64,000 nucleotides of DNA from Scalindua sp964584595 (GCA_964584595.1 CAZPAM010000002.1:72022-136021), one strand, 5' to 3'. Shown: positions 51,556-61,257, numbered from the stretch's first letter. Translations and numbers: made by a program. The notes: a model not told the origin generated them from the sequence alone.

Positions 51556-53292
51556 ATGGAAATTAATAGAAATACGATAATAAAAAATCTAGTCAAGAAG
51601 CACCCGGAAACCCTGTCAGTATTCAGGAAATATAATCTTGTTGTCGCCGGAGGTGTAAGAGGGCCTAATGAACCTCTGGCATTCTTCGCAAAGGCACATG
51701 AGGTGGATTACGACGAAATACTTAAGGAATTAGAAGCAGCTATTAAAAAAGGTCCGGACAAAAACACTGAGACGGCAGAACTGGTAGAAGACAAGGTTTA
51801 TGAGAAGTTCTTTAAGACAGCTATTTTGATGGCACTAACAATAGGTGTGACCGTTGGTGCAATAGTATTAACTTATATCGGTAAAAACCAGAATTTCCAT
51901 TACGTACTTCATAAACTTGTCCAGACACATGGGCATGCTCAATTGTTTGGATGGGTGGGTCTTTGTATCATCGGTTTTGCATATTATATCGTTCCCCGGG
52001 TTAAAAACGTAGAACTCAAATATCGCGAATTAACAACCACCTGCTTCTGGCTGATAGTCACAGGAACCGTTATAAGGATATTTGCTCAACCTTACGCAAA
52101 TGAATCAACAAATGTTCTCCTGCCAGTATCAGGTTTATTAGAATTTATGGCGGTTGCGTTATTTGCATTCATTATTCTCAGTACCGTCCTTGCAAGTCAG
52201 GAAAAGAAAGAACCATACGACAAATTTATAGTGGCAGGGGTATCATGGTTTCTGGTTTGTAGTATTATGAACTTTATCATGGATATTGTAATGTTTTTCA
52301 CAAACACAAACGAAATTGCAAGAACATTTTACAGCCCTTTTGTACACGTATTCCTCCTCGGTTTTACTTTCATGTTCATATTTGCAGTAAATATAAGGAC
52401 GGTGTATGCCTTCCTTGATGTTGGAACAGCAAGGGTACGTGCCATAAATACTACATTCTGGCTGCTAAATCTAACTCTTCCCATATACTTTATTGCACAT
52501 TCTTTTAATTATAACTCTCCATTTTTGTTGAAAGTCTCATACCTTACGATTTACCTGGTAGCGTTCAGCATTTTACTATTTGTTTACGGTATCAGGATCT
52601 TTGAAAAATCGACAAAGGAACTCGACGATGTTGTAATGGATAGAAGCTATTCAAAGACCATCAGGACTGCTTATGTCTGGTTGATTATTGGTGTGCTCAT
52701 ACTTGGGGCAAAACCTTTTCTTAAGGCATTTTCGGAACCTCAGTATCTGTTTCATGGTGCCGCCAATCACGCCATCGCCGTTGGATTCGTAACTTTGATG
52801 ATTATAGGATACGCATCAAAGATGGTTCCAACTTTTAAGGGTGTTGGCATGTACAGTATAAAACTTGCAGATTTATCATTTTATCTTATAAACATTGGCT
52901 GTTTCCTCCGGGTTTCTACTCAGATAATGATTGGACTATCAAATGATTCTTACTATTCTCTCATTGGGTTTTCAGGCTGGATCGAGTTTACAGCAATCGG
53001 AATCTTCGGGTACAATGTATGGAAGACAATGAACGCAGAGGATGAAGATGAAATTGAAGAACCAAAGGAAGCTTTAACTGAGATCACAGAAGACACAAAT
53101 ATTGCTAATGCAATAGATCAATATCCAGAAATACTGGATGTGTTCCTGGAATTTGGGTTTAAACAACTTGGTAATCCTGTTGCACGGAAAACTGTTGCAA
53201 AAATGTTTACTATTAAACAGGCAACAAAGATACACCCAGTTGAGATAGATACCCTACTCAAAGCCCTGAATGAAAAAATTAAAAAATCGTGA
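51556..53292 (+). CDS. NnrS-like membrane protein with DUF1858 domains at both ends
   Basis: A 578-residue protein: residues 1-65 form a DUF1858 domain (NLVKKHPETLSVFRKYNLVV), about 85-495 form 12 membrane helices, and 515-578 form a second DUF1858 (AIDQYPEILDVFLEFGFKQLGN). The membrane part has HGHAQLFGWVGLCIIG (H125, H127), FHGAANHAIAVGFVTLMIIGYASKMVP and EFTAIGIFGYNVW, resembling NnrS, a heme-copper protein tied to nitric-oxide stress. NO is an anammox intermediate, so a protective role is sensible. DUF1858 in this protein lacks the Cys residues seen in some members. Confidence 0.75.
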   Translation: MEINRNTIIKNLVKKHPETLSVFRKYNLVVAGGVRGPNEPLAFFAKAHEVDYDEILKELEAAIKKGPDKNTETAELVEDKVYEKFFKTAILMALTIGVTVGAIVLTYIGKNQNFHYVLHKLVQTHGHAQLFGWVGLCIIGFAYYIVPRVKNVELKYRELTTTCFWLIVTGTVIRIFAQPYANESTNVLLPVSGLLEFMAVALFAFIILSTVLASQEKKEPYDKFIVAGVSWFLVCSIMNFIMDIVMFFTNTNEIARTFYSPFVHVFLLGFTFMFIFAVNIRTVYAFLDVGTARVRAINTTFWLLNLTLPIYFIAHSFNYNSPFLLKVSYLTIYLVAFSILLFVYGIRIFEKSTKELDDVVMDRSYSKTIRTAYVWLIIGVLILGAKPFLKAFSEPQYLFHGAANHAIAVGFVTLMIIGYASKMVPTFKGVGMYSIKLADLSFYLINIGCFLRVSTQIMIGLSNDSYYSLIGFSGWIEFTAIGIFGYNVWKTMNAEDEDEIEEPKEALTEITEDTNIANAIDQYPEILDVFLEFGFKQLGNPVARKTVAKMFTIKQATKIHPVEIDTLLKALNEKIKKS

Positions 53293-54530
53293 AGATATTA
53301 AAGAAAACAATGTTTCCTGTAATGTTCTGTTTTCTGCTATCTAATCCTTGTATTGCTCAAGAGGCGGAAGAACATTTCAAGAGAGGAGTCGGTTATTTTG
53401 AAACAAGACTCATAGACAAGGCGATTGCTGAACTCAAAAAGGCTCTGCCTCTATTTAAAGAAGATCAAAAACAGATGAAGGCTGAAACATATGTAACACT
53501 TGCAAATGCATACAACAGGAAAGGGATACATAAAGCGGCAATTACTGCGTGTAAAAAAGCAATGGAGATCAATCCCAACCTCGCCTATGCACATTATAAT
53601 CTGGGATTTGCCTATAGAGAAGAGGGTAACGACAAACTGGCAAAGCAAGAATTTGCACTTTATGATGAACTATTAAAACAAGAGGGTGAATATATTGAAA
53701 TCCCTGAAAAACCAACCTCAGAGGAAATTGAGAAATATATTACCCTTGGTGATAATTATTTTAAAGAAGGTAAGTTTGACGAATCTATTGCCGAATACAA
53801 GAAAGCCCTGGAAATAAAACCCCGTGATGATATTCTTAATAAACTTGGACAAGCTCATCAACAAAAGAGATTAGCAGGCAAACCTGAAGAACAGCCTGCG
53901 AAAATAGATACATTTACAAGCAAAAAGGCATTGGACGAAATGCCAGGGCTAGAGAGAGAACAGGAACTCTCAATAGAGGAGCTCTATGACAAAGGAATTT
54001 CATATTACGATAAAGGCATGATTGACAAGGCAATTGAAGAGTTTAAAGAAGTACTTGAGCTTGATCCGGATGACGTAGAAACTCATTATCATCTTGGTAA
54101 TGCATACGCAGATAAGGAAATGTTTGATGAGGCCATATCAATATATAAAGAGGCGATAGAGAGAAATCCTGAATTTGTAGATGCCTATTTGAGCCTGAGT
54201 ACACTGTATTTAGATATGAACATGGTAGATGAGGCAATTTCCCTATGCAATCAAGCCATAAGTGTAAATCCAGAGGATTCATTTTTATGTTTCCACCTTG
54301 GGGAAGCATATGTGCAGAATGAACAACACGAAGAAGCTATAACCGCGTTTAACAAAGCCATTTCCATAAACCCCATGGATCCGGAAACGCAGTATCGTCT
54401 GGCAGAGTCTTATTATGAAACCAAACAATACGACCTGGCATTAAAGCACGCAACGCAAGCTGAGGAGCTGGGATACATCACTGATCCGACATTTATGATT
54501 GATTTAAAGAAAAATACCATTATTGAATAA
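53289..54530 (+). CDS. Secreted TPR-repeat protein
   Basis: A 413-residue protein with a GTG start overlapping the preceding stop (GTGA). Residues 1-24 form a signal peptide (MKILKKTMFPVMFCFLLSNP, then CIAQ). Several TPR units are visible, such as AYAHYNLGFAYREEGNDKLA, VETHYHLGNAYADKEMFDEA and SFLCFHLGEAYVQNEQHEEA. TPRs scaffold protein complexes. Coupling to the NnrS-like gene suggests it serves that membrane protein from the periplasm or paryphoplasm side, an inference only. Partner unknown. Confidence 0.85.
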   Translation: MKILKKTMFPVMFCFLLSNPCIAQEAEEHFKRGVGYFETRLIDKAIAELKKALPLFKEDQKQMKAETYVTLANAYNRKGIHKAAITACKKAMEINPNLAYAHYNLGFAYREEGNDKLAKQEFALYDELLKQEGEYIEIPEKPTSEEIEKYITLGDNYFKEGKFDESIAEYKKALEIKPRDDILNKLGQAHQQKRLAGKPEEQPAKIDTFTSKKALDEMPGLEREQELSIEELYDKGISYYDKGMIDKAIEEFKEVLELDPDDVETHYHLGNAYADKEMFDEAISIYKEAIERNPEFVDAYLSLSTLYLDMNMVDEAISLCNQAISVNPEDSFLCFHLGEAYVQNEQHEEAITAFNKAISINPMDPETQYRLAESYYETKQYDLALKHATQAEELGYITDPTFMIDLKKNTIIE

Positions 54531-54854
54531 TAAAATATCTAAGCAATTCCATATTGTCACCTTCCTCTAATTCAAAGTCACCTTTTGAACTTATCAACAT
54601 CCCCACCAAAAGAACCCTTCTGTAACCACCTGTACAATCAAAGCTTATATACAATCAGTTAACGTAATATCTCTAAATAAGAAAGCATTTACATTTATTC
54701 TTACATTATCTTGAATATTATTTTCATATTTTGCAGGAAAATAATTCCGTGTGCATGGACTAACAATTTACAATTCTGGCTAAAGTCTTAATACTATTAA
54801 CCGATTATAATGGTAAGCCTTATCATAGTTTTTTTAAACTTCACAAATACAAAA
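54531..54854. other. 324-bp AT-rich gap before the HD-GYP pair
   Basis: No gene, RNA or strong promoter recognised. A TATAAT word lies near 54805 without a good -35 partner. The last 19 bases before the ATG (from AAACTTCACAAATAC) recur upstream of the second HD-GYP gene and belong to the tandem duplication. Confidence 0.5.
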
Positions 54855-55868
54855 ATGGAATACGAAATATCACCAGATTATTTACCTATCAGCCCAAGCG
54901 GTTTAAGAACGAATACAACGATTGGTTGTGACATCTATTTACTTGCAAAGACAACGTCTGAGGTTCGATTTGTATTATATTGTAGAGGAGATGCTGTCTT
55001 TGACGATGAAAAAAAGAACATGCTTGTGGCACAGAGGATTAAAAGCCTTTTTATAAAAAAAGATGAACAGCAGACATACTTTGATTACCTGGAGAATAAT
55101 TTCCAACATATCATATCCGATACAAGCACTTCTCCCGATGAAAAAACAAAAATCGTGCATGGTGCCGCTACTAACCTAGTTAAAGACATCTTCAATGATC
55201 CGAGAAGTGGAAGCATGGAAAGGACGAAGACGTTTGCCAACAACATGGTTGATTACGTTATTAAAGATAGCAAAGCTGCAGAAAACTTGCTCAATATAGC
55301 AGTACATGAATATCATACCTATACTCATTCAGTAAATGTTGCAGCAGTAGGGACTTTGTTTGCGCAGGACCTTGGCCTGGGAGTGACGGATTTAAAGGGT
55401 CTTTGCGCAGGAATACTTTTGCATGATGTCGGTAAGACCAAGATCAGTACTGATATACTTAATAAAAAGGGGAAATTGACAAAAGAGGAATTCGATATAA
55501 TAAAAAAGCATCCTGTGTTAGGGGCGGAAGTATTAGAAGAAACAGGGGTTCAGTTTAAAGAAGAGCTTATAGTAACCTTACAGCATCATGAGAACGATGA
55601 TGGTAGCGGCTATCCATACGGGCTTAGCAAAGATGAAATTCATCCTTGTGGTAAGATTGCCCGTGTAATAGATGTATATGATGCATTAACTGCCAAGAGG
55701 TCATATAAAGATGCAATGAGGCCATTTGCTGCTATCAAGGAGATGAAGGAGGGAATGTTTCATTGTTTTGATACGGAACTGTTTAAAGAGTTTATACGCT
55801 TTTTAGGACCTTATGATCCACGTAAAACAGAAAGAAGCAGCAAGCTGTATACTACCCTATCTCGATAA
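54855..55868 (+). CDS. HD-GYP domain phosphodiesterase, copy 1
   Basis: A 337-residue protein starting MEYEISPDYLPISPSGL; the ATG at 54855 is fixed by comparison with copy 2. The N-terminal 130 residues look like the DUF3391-type partner domain. The HD-GYP part has HTYTHSVNVA, HDVGK (H190, D191), a later HHENDDGSGYPYGL, and DVYDALTAKRSYK. These residues complete the metal site and GYP motif for c-di-GMP (or cGAMP) hydrolysis. Cytoplasmic, without a receiver domain, so the signal input is unknown. Followed directly by its duplicate. Confidence 0.9.
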   Translation: MEYEISPDYLPISPSGLRTNTTIGCDIYLLAKTTSEVRFVLYCRGDAVFDDEKKNMLVAQRIKSLFIKKDEQQTYFDYLENNFQHIISDTSTSPDEKTKIVHGAATNLVKDIFNDPRSGSMERTKTFANNMVDYVIKDSKAAENLLNIAVHEYHTYTHSVNVAAVGTLFAQDLGLGVTDLKGLCAGILLHDVGKTKISTDILNKKGKLTKEEFDIIKKHPVLGAEVLEETGVQFKEELIVTLQHHENDDGSGYPYGLSKDEIHPCGKIARVIDVYDALTAKRSYKDAMRPFAAIKEMKEGMFHCFDTELFKEFIRFLGPYDPRKTERSSKLYTTLSR

Positions 55869-55946
55869 GAAAGTGAAAAATGAGATTTTGGGATAATAAA
55901 AGAAAAATTTTTATTATAGCTTTCTTTCAAACTTCATAAATATAAA

Positions 55947-56966
55947 ATGGAATACGAAATATCACCAGATTATTTACCGATCAGCCCATGCAGTTTAAGA
56001 ACAAATACAACGGTTGGTTGTGACATCTATTTACTTGCAAAGACAACGGCTGAGTCTCGGTTTGTTTTATATTGCAGGGGAGATGCAGTCTTTGAAGAAG
56101 CCAAAAAGAACATGCTTGTGGCACAGAAGACCCAAAGCCTTTTTATAAAAAAAGATGAACGGCAGACATACTTTAATTACCTGGAAAATCATTTCCAACA
56201 TATCATATCCGATGCAAGTATTCCACCAGATGAAAGAACAAAAATCGTTCATAGCGCCGCTACTAATCTGGTTAAAGACCTCTACAATGATCCTAGAAGT
56301 GGAAATATAGGAAGGACGAAGGCGTTTGCCAACAACATGGTTGATTATGTTATTAAAGATAGTAAATCTGCAGAAAGTTTGCTCAAGATAGCAGTACATG
56401 AATATCATACCTATACTCATTCAGTAAACGTTGCAGCCATTGGGACTTTGTTTGGACAGGACCTTGGCCTGGGAGTGAAGGATTTAAAGGGTCTTTGCGC
56501 AGGGATACTTTTGCATGATGTCGGCAAAACCAAAATCAGTGATGATATACTTAATAAAAAGGGGGAATTGACAAAAGAAGAATCCAATATAATAAAAAAG
56601 CATCCTGAGTTAGGAGTGGAAGTATTAGAGGAAACAACAGGGGTTAGGTTTAGAGAGGAACGTATAGTAACCTTACAGCATCATGAGAACGATGATGGCA
56701 GCGGTTATCCATACGGGCTTAAAAAAGATGAAATTCAACCTTGTGGTAAGATTGCCCGCTTAATAGATGTATACGATGAATTAACTGCCAAAAATCCTCA
56801 TAAAGAAGGATTAAGGCCGTTTGCCGCTCTTAGGAAGATGAAGGAGGAGATGTATCATTGCTTTGACTCGGAACTGTTTAAAGAGTTTATACGCTTTTTA
56901 GGACCTTACGATCCACGTAAAACAGAAAGAAGAAGTAGCAAACGGTATACTACTATAGCTCGATAA
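55947..56966 (+). CDS. HD-GYP domain phosphodiesterase, copy 2
   Basis: A 339-residue protein, near-identical in layout to copy 1 and 79 bases downstream. The HD pair HDVGK and the HHENDDGSGYPYGL motif are intact. It differs by an extra Thr (ETTGVRF), loss of the DVYDALT pattern to DVYDELTAKNPHKEGL, and more charged changes in the last 100 residues. The divergence falls largely in and after the GYP region, so substrate handling or partner choice may have begun to change. It is convergent with the TIR-TPR gene. Confidence 0.9.
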   Translation: MEYEISPDYLPISPCSLRTNTTVGCDIYLLAKTTAESRFVLYCRGDAVFEEAKKNMLVAQKTQSLFIKKDERQTYFNYLENHFQHIISDASIPPDERTKIVHSAATNLVKDLYNDPRSGNIGRTKAFANNMVDYVIKDSKSAESLLKIAVHEYHTYTHSVNVAAIGTLFGQDLGLGVKDLKGLCAGILLHDVGKTKISDDILNKKGELTKEESNIIKKHPELGVEVLEETTGVRFREERIVTLQHHENDDGSGYPYGLKKDEIQPCGKIARLIDVYDELTAKNPHKEGLRPFAALRKMKEEMYHCFDSELFKEFIRFLGPYDPRKTERRSSKRYTTIAR

Positions 56967-57055
56967 GGAAGTGAAACAAGAGATTTTGGGATAAAAGGAT
57001 AACAGAATAATTATCATTAATATTTAATCGACAATATTCAATAACCAAACCGCAA

Positions 57056-59299
57056 TCATTTTCCCAGTCTTTCCAGCAAAAACAAGATCTCAGCCGCATC
57101 AGCATAATCCAACCCAACATCAAAAGCTAATCCAACCTCACGAGAACCTGTAAGGATAGCCTGTAATTTCGAAACCAGCAATTTTCCTGACTCAGGTATG
57201 TTCGTGTCACTGGCTACCTCGTCCAATTGCTTTTTAATCTCCTCCGGTTTCTGTTGCTTCAGGGCATTTTCAAACAGGGCACATAACCTGGCACTCGGAC
57301 TTTGATCCTCACCACCATCGCGGCGGCAGACAAGGTATAATTGAATCGCCTGCTCCCGTGCCAGTGCGGCAGCCTCTTGATTACCATCAGCCAGTTCAAT
57401 ATCACGCAGTTTGTCCCATGCTCTCCATGGTTCTACATGATGACCATAGGGCTTGAAGCATTCAATAGCCCTCTGGATTTCCTGTCTTGCTTCATCGTAG
57501 CGTTTAAGCATGATCAATGTAATAGTAAGATTGCCACGGACGCGCCCCTCATTTGCCATGTCATTGGTCTCTGTATATTTCTCTGCTGATTGCCGGAAGA
57601 AAATCACTGCGTCCTCTGGACGTTCCATTTTAGCGTAAAGGTTTCCGAGCCGTCCCAGACTCCTGGCCTCATCCAGCGGACTTCCATGCTGTACATTAAC
57701 GGCCAGCGATTGCTGAAATGCCTGCTCTGCCTCTTCAAATTGACCGATTTTCTCAAATACCACACCCTGCTGCTGCAAGGCAACTGCAGCCATATTTAGC
57801 TCTCCAAGATTCTCAAATATTTCTCTGGCCTCGTTATGTGCCTTGATGGCATCTTCGTACCGTCCCTGAGAAAAACGTACTGTCCCGAGTTGGCCTTTTC
57901 CTACAGCAATATGCCTTTCACTCTTTAATTCATCAGCTACGTGTATGCTTTCTTCATAAGCGGCTGCAGATTCTTCTAAACGGCCAAGGTCCAACAGGCA
58001 CTCTCCTTTTTTGGCAAGTGATTCAGATACCATATTTCCGGCAGCATTACTACCTGCCTCACCGGCTAATAAGCAAAAGTCCTTGTGTGCCGCATTGATT
58101 GATTTAAGCGCATCTTCAAACGCACCTCCCATTCTCAGCACACGCCCAACCAGCAAATTAGCTACAGCTATATCATAATCTGCTCCCTCGTATACTCCCT
58201 CGCCTGCCTTTATACATTTATCCAACAGTATCTGTGCAACGCTTAATGCCTGCGGAAAATTACCAGTATCCAACAATCTTTCAACCCTCATACTTAAGGC
58301 TTCAAATCTGGCATGCTCCCAACCCACTGACTTTTTCTCTTCCTCTTCTATAATCGCCTTTACTTTTGCCAGGGTTTGAGGTTTGTCCACCTGCATAGCC
58401 AATTGCTCAAGTATTACCGCCCTGTCCAGAGTTATCTCATGGATTGCCTGTGCCTGTACATATTCCAGAGATTTTATCAGGTTAGGCAGTTCCAGCAGTG
58501 TCAGTGAATCCGCAAGCTGTGAATCCTCAGATTGTTGTTTATACAGAAACTCACCCAACTGCCGCAAACTTTCAGACCACCTGGCCTTACTTGTGCCAAG
58601 TTCGGCTTCATCTAATTCCTGGTACAGGTAAGGACACATGGCAGGATGAAAACGCAAGAAACCATAAGGCATTGGTTCTGCCAGGCCAATCTTCATTAAT
58701 TCACTAACTATCAAATCTCTCTCAGAGTCATTTAACTCTAAAACATTTGTTATATTTGAAATACTGCTGCCTCCCTGAAACACTCCAAGAGGTTTGATTT
58801 TCTCCCGGATTTCCGGTGACAACCGACGAAGGGACTGCCCTATGCCATCGAAAAGTGATCGTCTCTGTTTTTCAGATAAGCTTTCTCCCAGTGCTATAAG
58901 TATTAGAGATATGGCTTCGTTTATACCGCCTGTACCAATCTGGATCTTTGTCCCTATCGGTTCTTTCCCAAAGAACGTACTTAATACTGCCAGCTCAACA
59001 CCTTCCCTGATTAATGGAATCACTTTGTAATCGCCCCGTCCTTTATTTCTTACCTCCAGCGCATATTCTGTCTCTTTCAATACACGGAGAGAATTTATCA
59101 TCTCAAGACCAATTACAACAATGAACGCACGGACTTGTTCAATAGCTCGTTTTGTTTCATATTCTAACTCATCACCAGAGACTAACTCATGCGAATCAAC
59201 ACTGGTGTTTAATCCCTCGTTTTCTAAACCTTTACGTAGAGCGTTTACAAACTCACCATCTTTGATACTGTGTGATATAAAGATATTGTTACTTTTCAT
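57056..59299 (-). CDS. TIR-domain protein with TPR repeats
   Basis: A 747-residue protein. Residues 1-125 form a TIR domain (NNIFISHSIKDGEFVNAL, SGDELEYETKRAIEQVRAFI, then SLRVLKETEYALEV, where E76 aligns with the catalytic Glu of NADase TIRs). Residues 150-290 are an unassigned helical linker. From about 330 on there are many TPR/FlgX-type repeats (DYDIAVANLLVGRVL, HNEAREIFENLGELN, AEQAFQQSLAVNVQHGSPLD). GGAAAGG precedes the ATG. Bacterial TIR proteins can cut NAD in phage defence, but no defence neighbour is present; a scaffold role is the alternative. Confidence 0.85.
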   Translation of the reverse strand: MKSNNIFISHSIKDGEFVNALRKGLENEGLNTSVDSHELVSGDELEYETKRAIEQVRAFIVVIGLEMINSLRVLKETEYALEVRNKGRGDYKVIPLIREGVELAVLSTFFGKEPIGTKIQIGTGGINEAISLILIALGESLSEKQRRSLFDGIGQSLRRLSPEIREKIKPLGVFQGGSSISNITNVLELNDSERDLIVSELMKIGLAEPMPYGFLRFHPAMCPYLYQELDEAELGTSKARWSESLRQLGEFLYKQQSEDSQLADSLTLLELPNLIKSLEYVQAQAIHEITLDRAVILEQLAMQVDKPQTLAKVKAIIEEEEKKSVGWEHARFEALSMRVERLLDTGNFPQALSVAQILLDKCIKAGEGVYEGADYDIAVANLLVGRVLRMGGAFEDALKSINAAHKDFCLLAGEAGSNAAGNMVSESLAKKGECLLDLGRLEESAAAYEESIHVADELKSERHIAVGKGQLGTVRFSQGRYEDAIKAHNEAREIFENLGELNMAAVALQQQGVVFEKIGQFEEAEQAFQQSLAVNVQHGSPLDEARSLGRLGNLYAKMERPEDAVIFFRQSAEKYTETNDMANEGRVRGNLTITLIMLKRYDEARQEIQRAIECFKPYGHHVEPWRAWDKLRDIELADGNQEAAALAREQAIQLYLVCRRDGGEDQSPSARLCALFENALKQQKPEEIKKQLDEVASDTNIPESGKLLVSKLQAILTGSREVGLAFDVGLDYADAAEILFLLERLGK

Positions 59300-59455
59300 A
59301 ATGCCTTTCCAAATCTATATAAATTTGTAAATTTTACAGTACTGACGGTACCACACCACGAATAATGCATCATGTGGCACAAATGGCAATACATCATACA
59401 AAATATTTTAACATCTTACCCATCAAAAGTGGTAACTTAAAAGTCGTAACTTTAA

Positions 59456-59483
59456 TTGACATATTCGTAATCATCACTATAAT
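59456..59483 (+). promoter_or_regulatory. Perfect-consensus sigma-70 promoter of cysK
   Basis: TTGACA (59456-59461) and TATAAT (59478-59483), both exact, are 16 bases apart. The predicted start of transcription is near 59490, giving a leader of about 110 bases before the cysK ATG. Confidence 0.8.
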
Positions 59484-59602
59484 ATAGGCTTACAAAGTCG
59501 GTGGCCATTTCGGGTGTTATATGGCAAGCTGCAGCAAACACCAGGAGGAAAACCTCATATTGTTAAAAATATTTAGTGTGAAATTTATAGAAAACATAAA
59601 TA
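59484..59602 (+). other. Structured-looking cysK leader
   Basis: The leader contains GGTGTT (59513-59518) paired with AACACC (59537-59542) around an 18-base loop, then GAGG-AAAA-CCTC. The region 59300-59455 upstream holds no gene. The fold could regulate cysteine synthesis, but it matches no riboswitch I can name. Confidence 0.35.
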
Positions 59603-60541
59603 ATGAGTGGAAAGATTGAAAGTCTGGATATTGACGAAATTATAGATAATACCGTTTTGAGATACGTAGGGAATACTCCCTTAATAAATGTCAAAACTCC
59701 CCAAAACATATCCGATAAAGTAGAAATATACGCAAAACTCGAGTACCTTAATCCGGGAGGCTCTGTAAAAGATCGCCCGATATTGCGAATGATAAAGGAG
59801 GCAATAAAATCCGGAGAACTGACTCATGACAAAGCTATACTGGATTCTACCTCTGGAAATGCAGGAATCGCATATTCAATGATAGGCGCTGCGCTAGGAT
59901 ATGAAGTGGATCTGGTTATACCGGGTAATGCAAGTGAAGAGAGGAAACGGAGCATCAGAGCTTACGGGGCAAGGATTATCACTACTGATCCAATAAAGGG
60001 ATACGATGAAGCGATAAGAAAAGCACACGAGATGTTAGAAGAGAATCCGGATAAATATTATATGCCGGATCAATATGCAAACAAATACAATCCAATAGCC
60101 CACTATGAAACAACAGGCAGAGAAATTCTGGAACAAACTGAGGGCAAGGTTACACACTTTATTTGCGGTATTGGTACAGGCGGCACTGTAATGGGTGTTG
60201 GAAGAAGGCTGAAGGAACACAATCCCGATATAAAGATTTATGTCATTACACCTGAAGACTTCCCGGGAATTGAGGGACTGAAGCCAATGGGAGCAGAGTA
60301 TATAAAACCAAAGATTTACAGTGAAGACTTTATAGAAGACCAAACATTTTTTATAACCTCTGAAGAGGCAAAGGACACATGTTGTGCTTTGGCCAAAGAA
60401 ACAGGGCTCTTTGTCGGGCAGTCCTCTGGTGCGTTTATGAAAGGTGCATTAGAGTTAGCCGGAGAAATTGATGAAGGTATGATCGTCACTCTTTTCCCGG
60501 ATACCGGCAATAGATATTTCAGTACACAATTATGGGACTAG
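59603..60541 (+). CDS. cysK: Cysteine synthase (O-acetylserine sulfhydrylase)
   Basis: A 312-residue fold-type II PLP enzyme: NTPLINV, the Schiff-base K56 in NPGGSVKDRP, the phosphate loop STSGNAGIAYSMIGAALGY, and GIGTGGTVMGVGRRL. It makes cysteine from O-acetylserine and sulfide. It follows a perfect promoter. Its last codons overlap one possible start of the TPR lipoprotein gene. No cystathionine-beta-synthase CBS tail is present, so plain CysK is favoured. Confidence 0.93.
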   Translation: MSGKIESLDIDEIIDNTVLRYVGNTPLINVKTPQNISDKVEIYAKLEYLNPGGSVKDRPILRMIKEAIKSGELTHDKAILDSTSGNAGIAYSMIGAALGYEVDLVIPGNASEERKRSIRAYGARIITTDPIKGYDEAIRKAHEMLEENPDKYYMPDQYANKYNPIAHYETTGREILEQTEGKVTHFICGIGTGGTVMGVGRRLKEHNPDIKIYVITPEDFPGIEGLKPMGAEYIKPKIYSEDFIEDQTFFITSEEAKDTCCALAKETGLFVGQSSGAFMKGALELAGEIDEGMIVTLFPDTGNRYFSTQLWD

Positions 60542-60546
60542 AAACG

Positions 60547-61257
60547 ATGAAAACAAATTCTTTTGCAGTTCTATGTATTCTGGTTTTATCGCTTGTATTT
60601 ATTACACTGAACTCAGGCTGCAGCGGTAAGCTGAGAGATGCCGATGAACATTATGATATCGGTACTATTCATTGGAAACAGGGAAGAATCGATGACGCTA
60701 TCGAAGAATATAAGAAGGCAATAAGCATTTTCCCTAATCTCGAAAAAGCACACTTTAATCTGGGTTGTATATATACCCAGAAAGCAAACCTGGGCCTTGC
60801 TATAGCGTCTTTCAAAGAAGCATTGGAAATCAAACCGGATTGGATAGAGGCACACACAAATCTTGGTGCTGCATACGAAGCTAATGATATGCTTAATGAC
60901 GCTATGGAAGAATACCAAAAGGCGTTAGGGCTTAATCCCGGCATTCCGGTATCTCACACAAACCTGGGTAACCTCTATTTCAAGACGGAAAAGCTTGATG
61001 AAGCCATGGAGGAATATAAAAAGGCTATTAAACTTAAACCTGACTTTGCAGAAGCGTACAATAACCTTGGCTATGTCTATTTCAAACAAGGTAAATACAG
61101 CTTTGCAATTAATGAGTTTAAGAAGGCTATAGAGCAGAAGCCGGGCTATATAAGCGCACACAATAATCTCGGCCAGGCATATGTAAATGTAGGCTTGCGC
61201 GATAAAGCAAGAGAACAATATGATATTGTAAGTAAGCTTAAGAACAAAAACAGATAA
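60547..61257 (+). CDS. TPR-repeat lipoprotein
   Basis: A 236-residue protein. The ATG at 60547 gives a clean lipoprotein signal: Lys, a hydrophobic run LCILVLSLVFI, and lipobox LNSGC. An ATG five codons earlier overlaps cysK and is less likely. From about residue 35 there are six TPR units (HYDIGTIHWKQGRIDDAIEE, AHFNLGCIYTQKANLGLAIA, AHTNLGAAYEANDMLNDAME and so on). It is a membrane-tethered scaffold in the outer compartment. No partner can be named. Confidence 0.87.
   Translation: MKTNSFAVLCILVLSLVFITLNSGCSGKLRDADEHYDIGTIHWKQGRIDDAIEEYKKAISIFPNLEKAHFNLGCIYTQKANLGLAIASFKEALEIKPDWIEAHTNLGAAYEANDMLNDAMEEYQKALGLNPGIPVSHTNLGNLYFKTEKLDEAMEEYKKAIKLKPDFAEAYNNLGYVYFKQGKYSFAINEFKKAIEQKPGYISAHNNLGQAYVNVGLRDKAREQYDIVSKLKNKNR

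Larger units (their letters stand above)
54836..56994 (+). repeat. Tandem duplication of an HD-GYP gene unit (about 1.1 kb each)
   Basis: Unit 1 (about 54836-55896) and unit 2 (about 55929-56994) share not only most of the coding sequence but also the 19-base leader (AAACTTCA.AAATA.AAA) and about 28 bases after the stop (AAGTGAAA..GAGATTTTGGGATAA). The copied flanks show a DNA-level duplication of a whole transcription unit rather than an old paralogy. Confidence 0.85.
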
